Numbered from the stretch's first letter, positions 1 to 10,775 are shown. The stretch is 64,000 bases of DNA from Rhododendron vialii (GCF_030253575.1 NC_080569.1:11167001-11231000), one strand, 5' to 3'. Program-made: numbers and translations. Notes: generated by a model from the letters alone, not told the origin.

Positions 1-176
1 TACTATCAACTCCTTTGAGTCAGTTCATACAGAGTTTTACTCCGACTTCAATTGAGACACCCACAAATGAGCAGTGGGATTTGTCCTTTAAAATCAATTG
101 AGGTGTGCAAAATTTGTCCTTTAAAATCAATTGAGGTGTGCATAAATTAGTCCGAATACCTAAGTTATATTTTAAA
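1..176 (+). mobile_element. SINE body and 3' end, cut by window edge
   Basis: The body matches, with substitutions, the reverse complement of the complete SINE at 8069-8309. Shared blocks include ATCAACTCCTTTG, CAGTTCATACAGA, a GTGGGATT block, AATTGAGGTGTG/AATCAAGGTGTC, and a 3' end of the type TCCG-A-ACC-AGTTAT followed by A's. A 31-base block is duplicated in tandem at 79-109 and 112-142, which the other copy lacks. The tRNA-like head would lie before base 1. Confidence 0.7.
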
Positions 177-225
177 AAACCTAAAATTGAGTGGGGGCAA
201 GTGCCCCATTGTAAATCCGTTCCTG
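165..225. mobile_element. hAT-like terminal fragment
   Basis: The string TTGAGTGGGGGCAAGTGCCCC followed about 17 bases later by CCGTTCCTG resembles the right end of the hAT element at 9605-10145 (TTGAGTAGGGGCACGTGCCC ... CCATCCCTG). No partner end is visible, so this is a remnant. Confidence 0.4.
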
Positions 226-235
226 CTGGCGCTTA

Positions 236-910
236 CTTATCAGGCATGATTTTCTAGGTCTGAGTCTAATGACAACATTCTTTCATGACTATTTTCTCCT
301 ATCGATCGAGTTAAAAAAATAGAGAAGGAAACAATTGTCTCTCCTAAATCTTCACGTTAACCCTAGGATGGAGGCTGGAGGTGGTTGCGGCCGCCAATTA
401 ATAGAATGATTAAAAAAAATGCTATTATTAGTACTATAGTAGAAATTCTTAGTTTTTTTCCGGCTAAGCTCCAGAATTCCGCCACTACTAGATTTTTATC
501 ATAATTTTTTGAACTATAACTTGCTTTCTAGTCCTTTAATTTTTTTATCATATATTTTTTGCTTTTTTGCTTTTGATTTGGTTTGCGGATGAATTGATCG
601 ATTTTAAAGATTTGGTTGATCCACTGGCAGTCCCAATGATTTCCACCCTATAGAAAGAATGTTGTGACTCTTGTTGATGGGTTGAGTTTCACTTGGTTTA
701 GTAAAAATTATTCATAGAGAGAGACCACACATTTCTACATCACGAATTTCTTCAGAGTTTACCCTTACTCACATAATCTCTCAAAATGGTCTTCACTCTC
801 ACACTTAATTTTTGAACACACGAATTTTACATTTTGAAAGCTATTAGAATGCTTTCACACACCCACTTGCGCTCTCGTACTCACACGCGCATTATATGAC
901 CTAGGCCTCA
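236..910. other. Gene-free AT-rich stretch
   Basis: I see no coding exon, RNA gene or clear element here, only AT-rich sequence with short T runs. Confidence 0.5.
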
Positions 911-914
911 TTAC

Positions 915-1702
915 GAAGTGTATGAAGAGTCCGTCCCAGGAAACAAATAAGAACTTATTTTTTGTCCAATAATAAGGGTTGTTCCAAAAAAATAAGAAGG
1001 TGGTACTTATTTTTTCAGAATTTACATCGGTACCAATGGCCCGTGGGCGTCGGGGAGGGAAATCATACCGACGGCCGCGCCGGGCCTTCTCCGGCCACCG
1101 GACGGCCGATCCGAGCCGTCCAAAAATTCTAAAAAAAAAAACCGAGGGGGCCTACGGGAGAATCAACGACATCCGAGGTGTGTAGGGTGCTTGATCCAAG
1201 CACCCTTTTTCCGTGTAGGGTGTTTGATCATATATACACGGGAAAGGGGTGCTCGGATCAAGCACCCTACACACCTCGGATGCCGTTGATTCCCACGTAG
1301 ACCCCCTTGTTTTTTTTAATAGAATTTTTGGACGGCTCGGATCAGCCGTCCGGTGACCGGAGACGGCCCGACGTGGCCGCCGGTACGATTTCCCTCCGCC
1401 GGCGCCCATTATCATAGCAACAGTCTTATTTTTTGTATAAGGCAACTTCAAGCTTAAAAATCATGTGTTTAAGCAAACAATTTTCCTACCACTATGGATC
1501 TTATTTGATAGATCTCATTGAAATCTTTAATACGGTGCAAAAAAAAATTGATTTTTTTTTTTCATTTACTTTATTTTTGAGTTTGAAAATGTGAAAGAAA
1601 CATTTTATTTGGGTTTTGTGGAATGACCCTTCTTATTTTTGAATGAAAAGTGACAAAATAAGTACTTATTTTTTAAGAAGGTTTCGGAACGGAGCCGAAC
1701 TC
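915..1702. mobile_element. Outer MITE, interrupted by a GC-rich foldback element
   Basis: The left end (GTCCGTCCCAGGAAACAAATAAG then ACTTATTTTTTG) and the reverse complement of the right end (GGCTCCGTTCCGAAACC then TTCTTAAAAAATAAGTACTT) are related imperfect inverted ends. The same end type recurs at 8509-8643. The 1045-1413 GC-rich palindrome sits inside, so the structure is read as nested. No target-site duplication was identified. Confidence 0.4.
1045..1413. mobile_element. GC-rich foldback element with long inverted repeats
   Basis: Two arms of roughly 150 bp are inverted copies. The left arm starts GGGCGTCGGGGAGGGAAATC and the reverse complement of the right arm starts GGGCGCCGGCGGAGGGAAATC. 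Both arms then carry TACCG-CGGCC, GGACGGC-GATC, TCTAAAAAAAA/TTTTTTTTAATAGA and CATCCGAGGTGTGTAGGGTGC. The arms are far more GC-rich than the surroundings. The architecture suits a MULE-type MITE, but no 9-bp duplication was found. Short open frames here are by-products of the GC content. Confidence 0.65.
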
Positions 1703-1814
1703 TACAAAAATGTGTACCCACTAGAGTAGGTCTTTTTCGGGCCATATTTGAGGTGTGACGGAAATTCAGGAAAAGGCTAGTGATGCCCTAAGCCTTTTAC
1801 AAGCCCTTACCAGT

Positions 1815-1828
1815 TGGGCTAAAGCCCA
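1815..1828 (+). promoter_or_regulatory. Paired site II (TGGGCT) element upstream of GET3
   Basis: TGGGCTAAAGCCCA holds a TGGGCT box and its inverse AGCCCA two bases apart, about 110 bp before the TATA-like box. Site II boxes (TGGGCY) are known in promoters of plant housekeeping and organelle-related genes, which fits the product downstream. Function here is inferred. Confidence 0.45.
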
Positions 1829-1931
1829 GTAGCTGCAAAGGAAGTGGGAACTCTGTGCTCTAATTCTCTGTCGAAGTCGAACCTGCTGAAGTTACAATCA
1901 CTGGAAATCTGGAAAGAGAGGGAAACCCAGA

Positions 1932-1938
1932 TATATAA
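1932..1938 (+). promoter_or_regulatory. TATA box of the GET3-like gene
   Basis: TATATAA lies 85 bp before the ATG at 2023, leaving a short 5'UTR of about 55-60 bases if transcription starts around 30 bases downstream. Confidence 0.5.
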
Positions 1939-2022
1939 TCTGGTATCCTTCACTGTATATTACCAAAAACAGTAGGAAAGCGGGCGTCTCTATTTTCCCT
2001 CCTTTTCAACACTCTCCACGCC

Positions 2023-4334
2023 ATGGCGGCGGCCGCCTTGCTCCGTCACATTTGCAAACCCCAAACCTATGCCTCCCTTCGTATAATCAGCAAAACCTCC
2101 AGCTATGCTTCCCTCTCAACTTCAACCGACACTAAGCGATTCAGTCACCTATTTCAAGGTAAACTAATACCAGTGAAAATATTTCAGTTTTTTTTATCAA
2201 ATCGTTATTTTCTGTTGCTTAATGTCATTTTATTTTCTGGGTTGTGAAATATGCATTTCTTGAGTATTGAATTCACATTAGGAAGGAATGGCGAATGATT
2301 CATCGACCAAAACCATTGGAAACATGATCTAGTGACCATAAAAGCCTGTACTTTCCACCGAAGACATCCCATAAACCCAAAATGTTGATTTTCACAATTC
2401 GCACGAGTTAAGCTAGATAAGTTCATTTGATTTTGGTGGACGGTTATGTGCGCTAATGTTAGTCATTTGGGCAAGTATGCCTTAGCTGCAGTGGCATAGC
2501 CAGGAATATGTGTCTGTAGGGGCACGATGAAACAAAAACTCTGGTGACAGCCAACCTTTGACAACATTCAACTGACCGGCAACTTGAAGGTTGTTGACGA
2601 TGAGACGGTAGCTTGTGTGGTCCATCATGAGAGACGAAGGGGGGTTTTCAGGTTTTGGAGTACTATTTTGTTCACCCACCTAAACAGTTGGTGAACATTA
2701 CTCAGTATTCATGAAGTTCACGCCAGATTTTTACTTGGATGATCAGAAACATTCATTTTGTGGGGCTTTACTTGTAACAATTGAAGCACGTCTTTCTTGT
2801 TGTGATAGACTTATAGGTATTTGATCAAGAAACATGTGTCTTGCATTAAATTTTTGGTCCGAAAATTAAACAGTTTGATTAAGAACTTATGGATATTTAA
2901 TTTAGATATTTTCTACAGCAATCATTAAAAGTTAAGGTGTTAAAAAAAGGCTTTGTTGAAGTAGGACCTAGTATGGATCCTAAATAAAGTGGATAATGTT
3001 CACCATATTTTTGAGTTATTGTACAAAATATCCTTGATATGTGCATATTTGACTATTTGTGCAAATTGGGTGAACTTATGAAAAGCAATAATTATTTGAT
3101 TCAAGTAAAACTAAAAATATAAGAAAGGTGCCTTGTGGGCCACTGGGCCTACAAGGGCTCTGCCACTGGCTTAGCCGCCAGCATGGTATATGATTTATCT
3201 CGAAATTGGCTTTGAAGAGGGACCCCATGGGATGCAGTCCCCAAACTGTTAACTGTTGTCATGTCTAATAAGAAGTTCTTTTACTACTAATTGGGGAGTC
3301 AACCTGCTATTGTGTATTTTAGGTCTAACATAGAAACATATCTCTTGCCATTATTAGTTGTTTATTGTACTGAGTACAACCCAAGAATAACAGCCATTTC
3401 ATAGATCTACAATTATCATTTTGGACATGTGACCACGGTTTGTCCAAGACATAGGAAGGAATTTCGTTGATACTGAGTTGTAGTCTGTTCTTGTAGTGAG
3501 ATCGGTATGTACTCCCGCTGAAGCTGTCGCCGGGTTCGATGAGATGGGTGCACAGACCCAGCGGAAGTATTATATGTTAGGTGGGAAGGGAGGTGTTGGT
3601 AAAACAAGCTGTGCTGCTTCCCTTGCTGTAAAATTTGCAAATCATGGTCATCCTACGATTGTGGTTTCCACTGACCCTGCACATTCGTTAAGTGATTCTT
3701 TTGACCAGGTGTTTATATGTGATTTCAAGTTGATACTGCTCTTACCTCTGTATGGTAACTCATATGTTACCACTTACTATAGGTAGTGTTTGGTTTGCTG
3801 GAACGATCGTGGGAACCAATGGAATGGTCATTCCTTGGAATTTCCATTCACCTAAATTGATGAATAAGGATTCCGTTTGTAATGTGCATTAACAAGCAAA
3901 CGTTGAAATCATTACGCCAAGTGAATAACCATTCTATTCTAGCTAGCTTCGTTCCACTGAGTCAACACTACTCTAGTTCTTTTAGAAAAAAACAGCTTTG
4001 ACTTACTACAGTTCGCACATTGTGTTTAAGGATTTGGCTGGTGGGATGCTTGTTCCAGTTCAAGGACTAGATTCTCCACTTTATGCACTGGAGGTACTTA
4101 GACATGAGTGATGCATTTAGAAATGGCAAGTGTGCTATTTAATCTATTAGATGTTTGATTCCTATATTCAATTGGTTGACTATGATTGTCTCAGATAAAC
4201 CCTGGCAAAGCTTTGGAAGAATTCCAGGCCACACGTAAAAAAGAGGGCGATGGTGGCATGCGTAATTTTATGGATGGCATTGGCCTTGGGATGCTTGGTG
4301 AGCAGGTGAGAAAATTAGTAATGTTATTGGGTAT

Positions 4335-4405
<71 letters not shown>

Positions 4406-7400
4406 GTCTTTTTAGATCATTTACATGCCCTAGCTAAAGTTTATGGAACGTGATATTCCCCAGTACAAGTAATTACATTACTAGGCAACCCTTTTATATT
4501 GAGTACTGCGTTATGTTGGTGATGTTCTTTTTTTTGGTTTCTTCTTTTTTTTTTTTGGATAACCCTGGACAAAGTTCTAATTTCTTTGAGATTAACCAGT
4601 TTACGTAAAGACCTAATTGGGTATTTTTTTTGAGCAACTGATATAGGATAGAGTTGGAAAGAAAAATGTTGGGTTCATCAATGTTGTTTGATTGATAGTA
4701 AGCAGAAGTCTAAAACCCTACACTGTACTGTTTGTTGTCTGAGAAGAGTAGCAGCATTTCATTCCCATTTGGCATCTGCATTGCTTCACTTTTATCATTT
4801 TCTTTGTTCATTGGTTTATCTTGGAGAGATGGTCTGCTTTTTGACTTGTACTCCACTGTATTTGACACTTTGCCCCTTGTAAAATTCCTGCAGTTAGGAG
4901 AATTGAAATTGGAAGAGCTGTTCGACACTCTCCCACCTGGTCTGGATGAAGCTATTGCCATTTCCAAGGCATGTATAGCCAATAAGAGTTATTTTTTAGG
5001 TGAAAAATGGTAGCACTTTGGTTCGTTTTGCATTATGCTTATTAATAAGTAGCTACACAATTTGTCCTCTTTAACGATAAATCTGCTTTACAGGTTATGC
5101 AATTTCTCGAATCGCAGGAATACAGTATGTTCACTCGAATAGTTTTGGATACTGCGCCAACGGTCAGTAAGAATTTATGAACTCATAATTGTGATCAGCT
5201 TGTAGTTATGCAGTCATTTATAGATGGTTTTCATTTAGGGCCATACACTTCGGCTTTTGTCCTTGCCAGACTTCATGGATGCATCTATAGGGAAAATGAT
5301 GAAGGTATGGACTCGTATGTATCATGGAAACCACCCATGCAAATGGTTTTTTGTCTAGCGTTATTTCGGAAAGAATATAACTCTGTCTGAATAAACAAGA
5401 AATAATGTGACACGTTATTTATGACTCTGAAGCAATTGGTTAATTTTCACTCTCAATCGAAAGTATCAGCAATTTGTTGGGTTGCGTGGGTGGAACAACT
5501 TCCAGTTGAGCTATTTCATTTTCTTACCTTATTGTTGGTGAATTTTCACCATTTCAGTTATACTTTTGCTTAATGTACCTTTTTCCTTGTTACTCACTTC
5601 AGCTAAAGCAGAAGATAGCTTCAGCAACTTCAGCTATTAAATCTGTTTTTGGGAAAGAAGAGTCACAACCCAGACTAGATGCTGTAAGAAAAAAATTTGT
5701 CCGCGACAGATCTCTCTCACAAGTTTAAGATACTAAGTAGTCTTGGTCATTTCTGCAGAGTGACAAACTAAAGCAACTAAAGGAGAGGATGGCAAAAGTA
5801 CGCGAGCTTTTTCGTGACTCAGAGACCACAGAGTTCGTTATAGTGACAATCCCAACAGTACTAATCCTTACTGCGTACTTATTTTCAATGGCTGTTCAAA
5901 GGGAAACCAAGTAGAGGAAACTACAATGATCATAATTTTTATACGGAGAAATCAATGGCAATGTAATCATGTTTTTCCCAGTAGCCACATTATGTTTTGT
6001 TTTAGTTTTTTCGCTTAAAGTGATCAGCTGTTCTCCTTGATAAAATGATTTCTCGGTGCCTGAAATCAAATTGAATACGTGAATCCTCTAATTCTAAAAT
6101 GATTTAACACTGGTATTACTACCATAAAAAATTGGCAAAATGGCCACTATGGAATAATTCTCAGTGATAGGAAATATGTATGCCAAGATGCAAGTATCTC
6201 TCAATCTGGCTCCATTTAGGTACGTAGTCATGTTGGTGGATTTATGTCCATGACTCCATCTAATTTCCATATTAGAGAACTAGTCGCATGGCTGGGTATA
6301 GCTCTGGCAATGACAAGTTGAAACCCAGCTGACTGCTGTAACAAATATGGTTACTTTTTGTGGTTTGCTGCCGTTTTCATCCTTGAAAGTTGATGTTCTG
6401 TTTCAAAGGCCATGGTTGCGACTGTTCGTGATTCTGTCTAATTTCATTGAAGCTGTTTTTTTTTTTTTTTTTTTTTCTTTTTTGGAAGACAACAGCAAAT
6501 TCTGTGTTGACTTGAGATCTATGGCAAGAGCATTTACAACAGAAGTATTTTCCCGTAATCCTTTTGCAATAGTTTCCAAAAGAAGTATTTTCCCAATTCG
6601 AATCATGTTTGATTGTAGCCATCCAAAATTCTTGATATTTAATGTACTACTGACTACTGAGTAACACCCACCATTTTATAATGCATATTGTAGCAGGCTC
6701 GCAGCTATCATTGGTTTTGTCTGCCAAGGTGTCTTTGGCTTGATTTTCTTTTTCTCTGACTTTTGTGTAGGTTATGGCAGTTAGAGAGTCTTCACGGTTG
6801 TGTGCATCCTTGAAGAAGGAGAACGTTCCGGTGCAAAGGCTTATCGTTAATCAAGTCCTGCCTCCATCTGCATCAAACTGCAACTTTTGTGAGATGAAGA
6901 GGAAGGTAATGCTTCAAACCTTCTGAAGGGTTCATAGAATGTTTTGAACTCCTTGATTGTTTACATTGCATGCCGGGAATTCCTTCTTTTTTTTGTCTAT
7001 CTTCTAGTATACTTTTGAACAGTCAAAAGACTCAAAACTGATCTAAAGAATGCATGGTAAACTTGTAGAGAAGTGCCTTCAAGCAGTTTTCTATGGTTGT
7101 TTTAGCTCTTTTCATTGCATTTCATGTTGAAATTACGGGGAAAAATGATTCCAGAATTAGAAGACGGACATAAGTCCTCCATTTGCTCCTATACTTTGTT
7201 GGAATCAAAAGGAGGAAACTTGTGATGTTTTAATTTTTCGAAAGATTTTCATTTCTGACGTGTATCCAAATGTTGCAGGATCAGATGCGTTCCCTTGATA
7301 TGATTAGGAGTGATCCAGAACTCGCCGGTTTGTCTCTAATCCAGGCACCCCTAGTAGATGCAGAGATAAGGGGTGTCCCTGCTCTTAAGTTCATGGCGGA

Positions 7401-7416
7401 TAAGGTTTGGAGATGA
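2023..7416 (+). CDS. GET3B/C: Organellar GET3/ArsA-type ATPase (GET3B/C clade)
   Basis: Eleven coding exons: 2023-2158, 3497-3708, 4031-4093, 4195-4305, 4894-4968, 5094-5162, 5239-5304, 5603-5683, 5759-5857, 6771-6905, 7279-7416. They join in frame into 394 residues. The N-terminus (about 1-45) is rich in Ala, Ser and Arg with few acids, like an organellar transit peptide. The deviant Walker A GKGGVGKT is at about 75-82, switch [11 protein letters not shown] at 105-114, a [17 protein letters not shown] block spans exons 6-7, and CNFC at 341-344 matches the paired Cys known from the zinc site of GET3 dimers. GET3 is an ATPase handling tail-anchored membrane proteins; Arabidopsis GET3B and GET3C are plastid and mitochondrial paralogues. 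The length is near GET3C (about 391 residues). Targeting cannot be fixed. Intron 5 appears to use a GC donor, and a hAT element fills much of intron 1. Confidence 0.93.
2489..3169. mobile_element. Nonautonomous hAT element in GET3 intron 1
   Basis: It starts CAGTGGCATAGCCAGGA and ends GGCTCTGCCACTGG, the usual CAGTGGC-type hAT inverted ends. It is flanked by 8-bp direct repeats CTTAGCTG (2481-2488) and CTTAGCCG (3170-3177), with one mismatch. No transposase frame remains in its 681 bp, so it is a deletion derivative carried harmlessly in the intron. Confidence 0.75.
4337..4402. repeat. (TC)n microsatellite in GET3 intron 4
   Basis: About 33 uninterrupted TC units begin 31 bp after the exon 4 donor site. 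Confidence 0.95.
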
Positions 7417-7827
7417 AGCTTCTTCTCTCTGTCTGGATGTCATCAACAAGGTTAGAAAACCTACTCATTCGCAAAATGCTCCTACCTTCGAGCTCTTGAA
7501 GCATAACCATATTGTAGTTTCTGCACGAGGTTAGGTTTACTTTTACATCTTGAAAGAAAGTGAGAGAAAAACAAAGAAAGTCGACTCTTGTGGTAATTCT
7601 TCAATTTATAAGGCAGCCTTCGCGTATTTTTGTATGCTTTTTCGCTTTACTTGCTACCACAACCCCATACCCATAAGTAAAATAGTAAGTACTAGTTAAA
7701 AGCTGAAGGGTGTTTGTTCTCGGTTCTTTATCTTTCAGGAAGGGGATCACCATTTTTGAAAGAGAAGCTGCGACTGCGTGCTCAAGACCCAAGACCTTGT
7801 TCAGTTGCACGTGTGCCCAACACACGC

Positions 7828-7884
<57 letters not shown>

Positions 7885-8058
7885 TTTGAAATGAAAATTT
7901 TCTTCTTACTACAAATTATGGCACTAGTCGTTTTATGCGTATCAAGTTTATCCCACTGGCCGGTTTATGAGTTGCGTGTACTATGTTAAGAGGGGATCTG
8001 AAAGTCTCTTTTCTTTCTAAACTAATGGAAAAACTACTCCACTCGCAACAAGAGTTAA
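7417..8058 (+). other. 3' flank of GET3-like gene
   Basis: AT-rich sequence expected to contain the 3'UTR. No further exon is visible. It includes the (AG)n tract at 7831-7880. Confidence 0.5.
7831..7880. repeat. (AG)n microsatellite
   Basis: 25 uninterrupted AG units downstream of the GET3-like gene. Confidence 0.95.
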
Positions 8059-8068
8059 CTTGTTCTCT

Positions 8069-8309
8069 CTCTTTTGTTTTTTAATAACTCGGGTGTCCGG
8101 ATCAGCTTATAGACACCTTGATTAATCTTAGGTCGCAATCCCACAGCTCACTTGCTGGGAGCCTAATTAAAGCCAGAGCAAAGTTCTGTATGAACTGGCT
8201 ACAAAGGAGTTGATAATTTTTGAGAGGTTTTGAACATAAAACCTTTAGAGGGAACAAATTTTCAAGTCTCCGACTTTGACTGCCAGGCCAATCCCTCAGG
8301 TCAATTTAG
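8069..8309 (-). mobile_element. Full-length tRNA-derived SINE
   Basis: Read on the minus strand, a tRNA-like head (GGATTGGCCTGGCAGTCAAAG as box A region, TTATGTTCAAAACCTC as box B region) is followed by a body ending CTGATCCGGACACCCGAGTT-ATT and an A-rich tail. A 10-bp target duplication CTTGTTCTCT flanks it at 8059-8068 and 8310-8319. The layout resembles Au-type plant SINEs. The window start holds a second copy. Confidence 0.8.
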
Positions 8310-8363
8310 CTTGTTCTCTTGATTGCTTATGCATATCCTCTTCTATCTTTCCTAATTCCAATT

Positions 8364-8405
8364 AGGAGGTTTTTGTTATTTTGTCAAAAAAGAGAGGAGG
8401 TTTTG
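8364..8405 (+). repeat. Possible micro-retroposition footprint
   Basis: AGGAGGTTTT occurs at 8364-8373 and again at 8395-8404, with a short insert ending TTTTGTCAAAAAAGAG between. It resembles the clearer footprints at 57970-58017 and 48346-48403 but the repeat is only 10 bp. Confidence 0.35.
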
Positions 8406-8508
8406 CCGCTTCAAACCCCTTAATTTGCCTTTGCCGCCACCGCGACCGACCGGGGCGGCAATAAAGTTATGGGGTCAACTGGTCCTATTTGTTTTGAGAA
8501 AACAAACT

Positions 8509-8643
8509 ACGGTCCTGTCTCGTCAAAGAAAATAAGTATCTTATTTTTTTTTGAATTAAAAGTGATATATTGTGAGAAAATGATCTGTTTTATAGAACGG
8601 GTAATAAGTACTTAAAAAATAAGAACCTTAAAGGAACAAGGCT
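8509..8643. mobile_element. Small MITE with AAGTACTTATTTTTT-type ends
   Basis: The left end (TCCTGTCTCGTCAAAGAAAATAAG) and the reverse complement of the right end (CCTTGTTCCTTTAAGGTTC then TTATTTTTTAAGTACTTAT) are imperfect inverted copies. The ends recur at 915-1702. Confidence 0.4.
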
Positions 8644-9596
8644 TGCGTCAATATTAAATACTACTCCTACTACTCTATGATTAAGGTTTTTTGGGCTTTT
8701 TAAATCATTGAGTTCATTGATTGAACAGAACCAAATTAAATTAGGAAATATTCTGACCTACCCGACCCTTCTTCACCCACTAGTTGTGGAGCATGATTCA
8801 TGGTACTCCTCGTTTGGTTTGTGCCACCATATCACGCTTTTGTAGCCGTCAATTGTCTTAATCCCGTCTGATGAAACAATCGCAGCCATCAAATCAGTCC
8901 AATTGAAATACTAGTAGTATAGTAGTATATAGTATAGTAATATAATGGGAAGTGGTCGGACCATCAGCATCTCAGGTTCCATGCCGCCGTTGGTTGGTGA
9001 AACAGATCCCTCAAAAATATACTATACTACCTAGTTTTCGTACAACATGACGTGGCTATTTTGATGTTCCACCTTTATTGTAATATATACTCAACAAACA
9101 TATGAAACTAATCAGAAGATATCCCGTTGTTTGCCAAGTTATTTTTTATGATTTTTTCCCCCCCTTCTGTGATTCAGTGGATGGTATCTTAATCTTTCTT
9201 AATAAAAAAGTTTTCTTTACATTCCAATATTCCATTGTTGACTTGTCAAGTTTGCTAAGCGTTTGGTTGGTTCTTTCTTTTTATACTACGGAGTACTACT
9301 AATAATAATAATCACTAATCCGGATTCCGGAAGAGTAGTTATTATTCATTTGTGTGTCGGTGACCTCCATTTCCACATGGTAATGACAGTAGTTAGGGTA
9401 TGAAAAAACAAGGGAATTTTCAGATTCACATCAGATGTGGATTTGGACATTCCATTTTTTTTTTATGGATACTTTTATAGAAAAGTGTCATACACCATAA
9501 CATTTTCGCATGGTAATACGATTACTACAAATTTACTGTAAAATGATTATTGAGCTATGATGAGAGTCAAAGAACCCAAGTAGGGGAAGCATCTAA
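8644..9596. other. Gene-free stretch
   Basis: AT-rich DNA with short TA-rich runs. I see no exon, RNA gene or bounded element. Confidence 0.5.
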
Positions 9597-9604
9597 ACCC
9601 CTGC

Positions 9605-10145
9605 CAGGAATAGATTCAGGAGGAATGTTGTTAAGTGGAGGCACCTTATTAATCATAGTGACGAAAATTTATTTTTCTAGTTAACCACAATAAGATCGTA
9701 CACAATTAAGGCATGCATTACAAACTAGTACAAAAAATATATAACACATACTTTTCACTTAAATTAAGTAAAAATGAACACAAAATCTCAGACAAAAATT
9801 TGAAAGTATGTTTTACATGAACATCGACAAGTTTTAGAATGATCGATATAGTTTTATTAATTATATTATTTTAAAATATTGCTCTTAGACAGTTAAAGAT
9901 AAGTACAATTAAAAAAGAATCGATCTAAATAGACAAATAGTTTAGAAACCAACAAGAATATATAAAATGCACCATATGACGAAATTGAACATAAAATTAA
10001 TTGTAAATGTATATTTTCGAAATACATACAAGTGTGTATGTATAGTAGCACACTTAATTTCATAATTATGCTGAATATATGAAAATATAACAAAATTATT
10101 TCAATTTTGAGTAGGGGCACGTGCCCTCTTTTCCCTCCATCCCTG
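9605..10145. mobile_element. Nonautonomous hAT element, 541 bp, perfect 8-bp TSD
   Basis: Flanked by identical 8-bp repeats ACCCCTGC at 9597-9604 and 10146-10153. It starts CAGGAATAGATTCAGGAGG, and the reverse complement of its end is CAGGGATGGAGGG, so the inverted ends share CAGG-AT-GA. An 8-bp duplication is typical of hAT elements. The interior is AT-rich without a transposase frame. Confidence 0.75.
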
Positions 10146-10159
10146 ACCCCTGCTAGTTA

Positions 10160-10341
10160 AGGCATGGGTATTTAGGATTTGTTATTTTTAGAATTTTTTA
10201 CTTTTTCGATTTTTTTCATCGAAACGAACCAATAATATATATAAAATTTTGACGCAAAATAAACAAACACGAAAATTTTAAAATAAGAGCAAAATATAAA
10301 AATGGTAGTCTATAACTTTTAAGTTAGCTGAAACAGAGCCT
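10160..10341. mobile_element. Foldback-like MITE remnant upstream of OTU gene
   Basis: Sequence of the type GGATTTGTTATTTTTAGAATTTTTTACTTTTTCG ending GAAACAGAGCC resembles one half of the Harbinger-like elements at 27051-27444 and 28689-29053. A confident duplication was not found. Confidence 0.35.
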
Positions 10342-10576
10342 TGGTTTAAGCAGCCCGAGCAATTTACGAGTACTCCTACCCCTTTTTTTTACTATAAACA
10401 TGGAGGGGATGCCAAAAGCCGACAGAATCATAGTCGCTCGTGAAGGAAGGGAAAGCCGCATAAGTAAACGGCGAGACAGTCGCCGTGAGTTAACGGCTGA
10501 ACCCCGGAAACCAGTGCCCAGCAATTCCGTGAAAGTACAATCGACTCCTCCGTCATTTCGGAATTTTTTCCTCAAA

Positions 10577-10594
10577 CCCCCCCCCCCCCCCCAC
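10577..10594 (+). repeat. Poly(C) tract
   Basis: A run of at least 15 C lies in the promoter/5' leader of the OTU gene. Such runs are unstable and may also be assembly-sensitive. Confidence 0.8.
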
Positions 10595-10774
10595 TGACAG
10601 CCTTTCTCTCTGTTCTCATCATCATTTCCACATGTGGTGTCTCCATTGCCATTTTTTTCTCTTATCTCTACATACACTCCCTATATCTCTACGCATGTAG
10701 TACGAGTATCTAGTAAAATCTTGGATGATCCGATATCGCTCGATCGATTCCAAGCTAAGGTGAGTTGTGCATTG

Positions 10775-10775
<1 letters not shown>

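Noticed and set aside
979-1451. Two overlapping frames with similar GGKSYRRPRRA peptides on opposite strands
   Set aside because: They arise because the foldback arms are inverted copies of one GC-rich sequence, not from a duplicated gene.
4186-4437. Open frame running through GET3 exon 4 into a Ser-Leu repeat
   Set aside because: The Ser-Leu run is the translated (TC)n tract of intron 4. The exon ends at 4305 at a GTGAGA donor.
5208-5390. 60-codon frame containing [14 protein letters not shown]
   Set aside because: It is the wrong frame of GET3 exon 7. The correct frame gives [12 protein letters not shown], so there is no frameshift in the gene.
10324-10677. Minus-strand frame of 117 codons upstream of OTU
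   Set aside because: It is Arg/Gly-rich, crosses the poly(C) tract and has no recognisable domain. It lies in promoter/leader sequence of the opposite strand.
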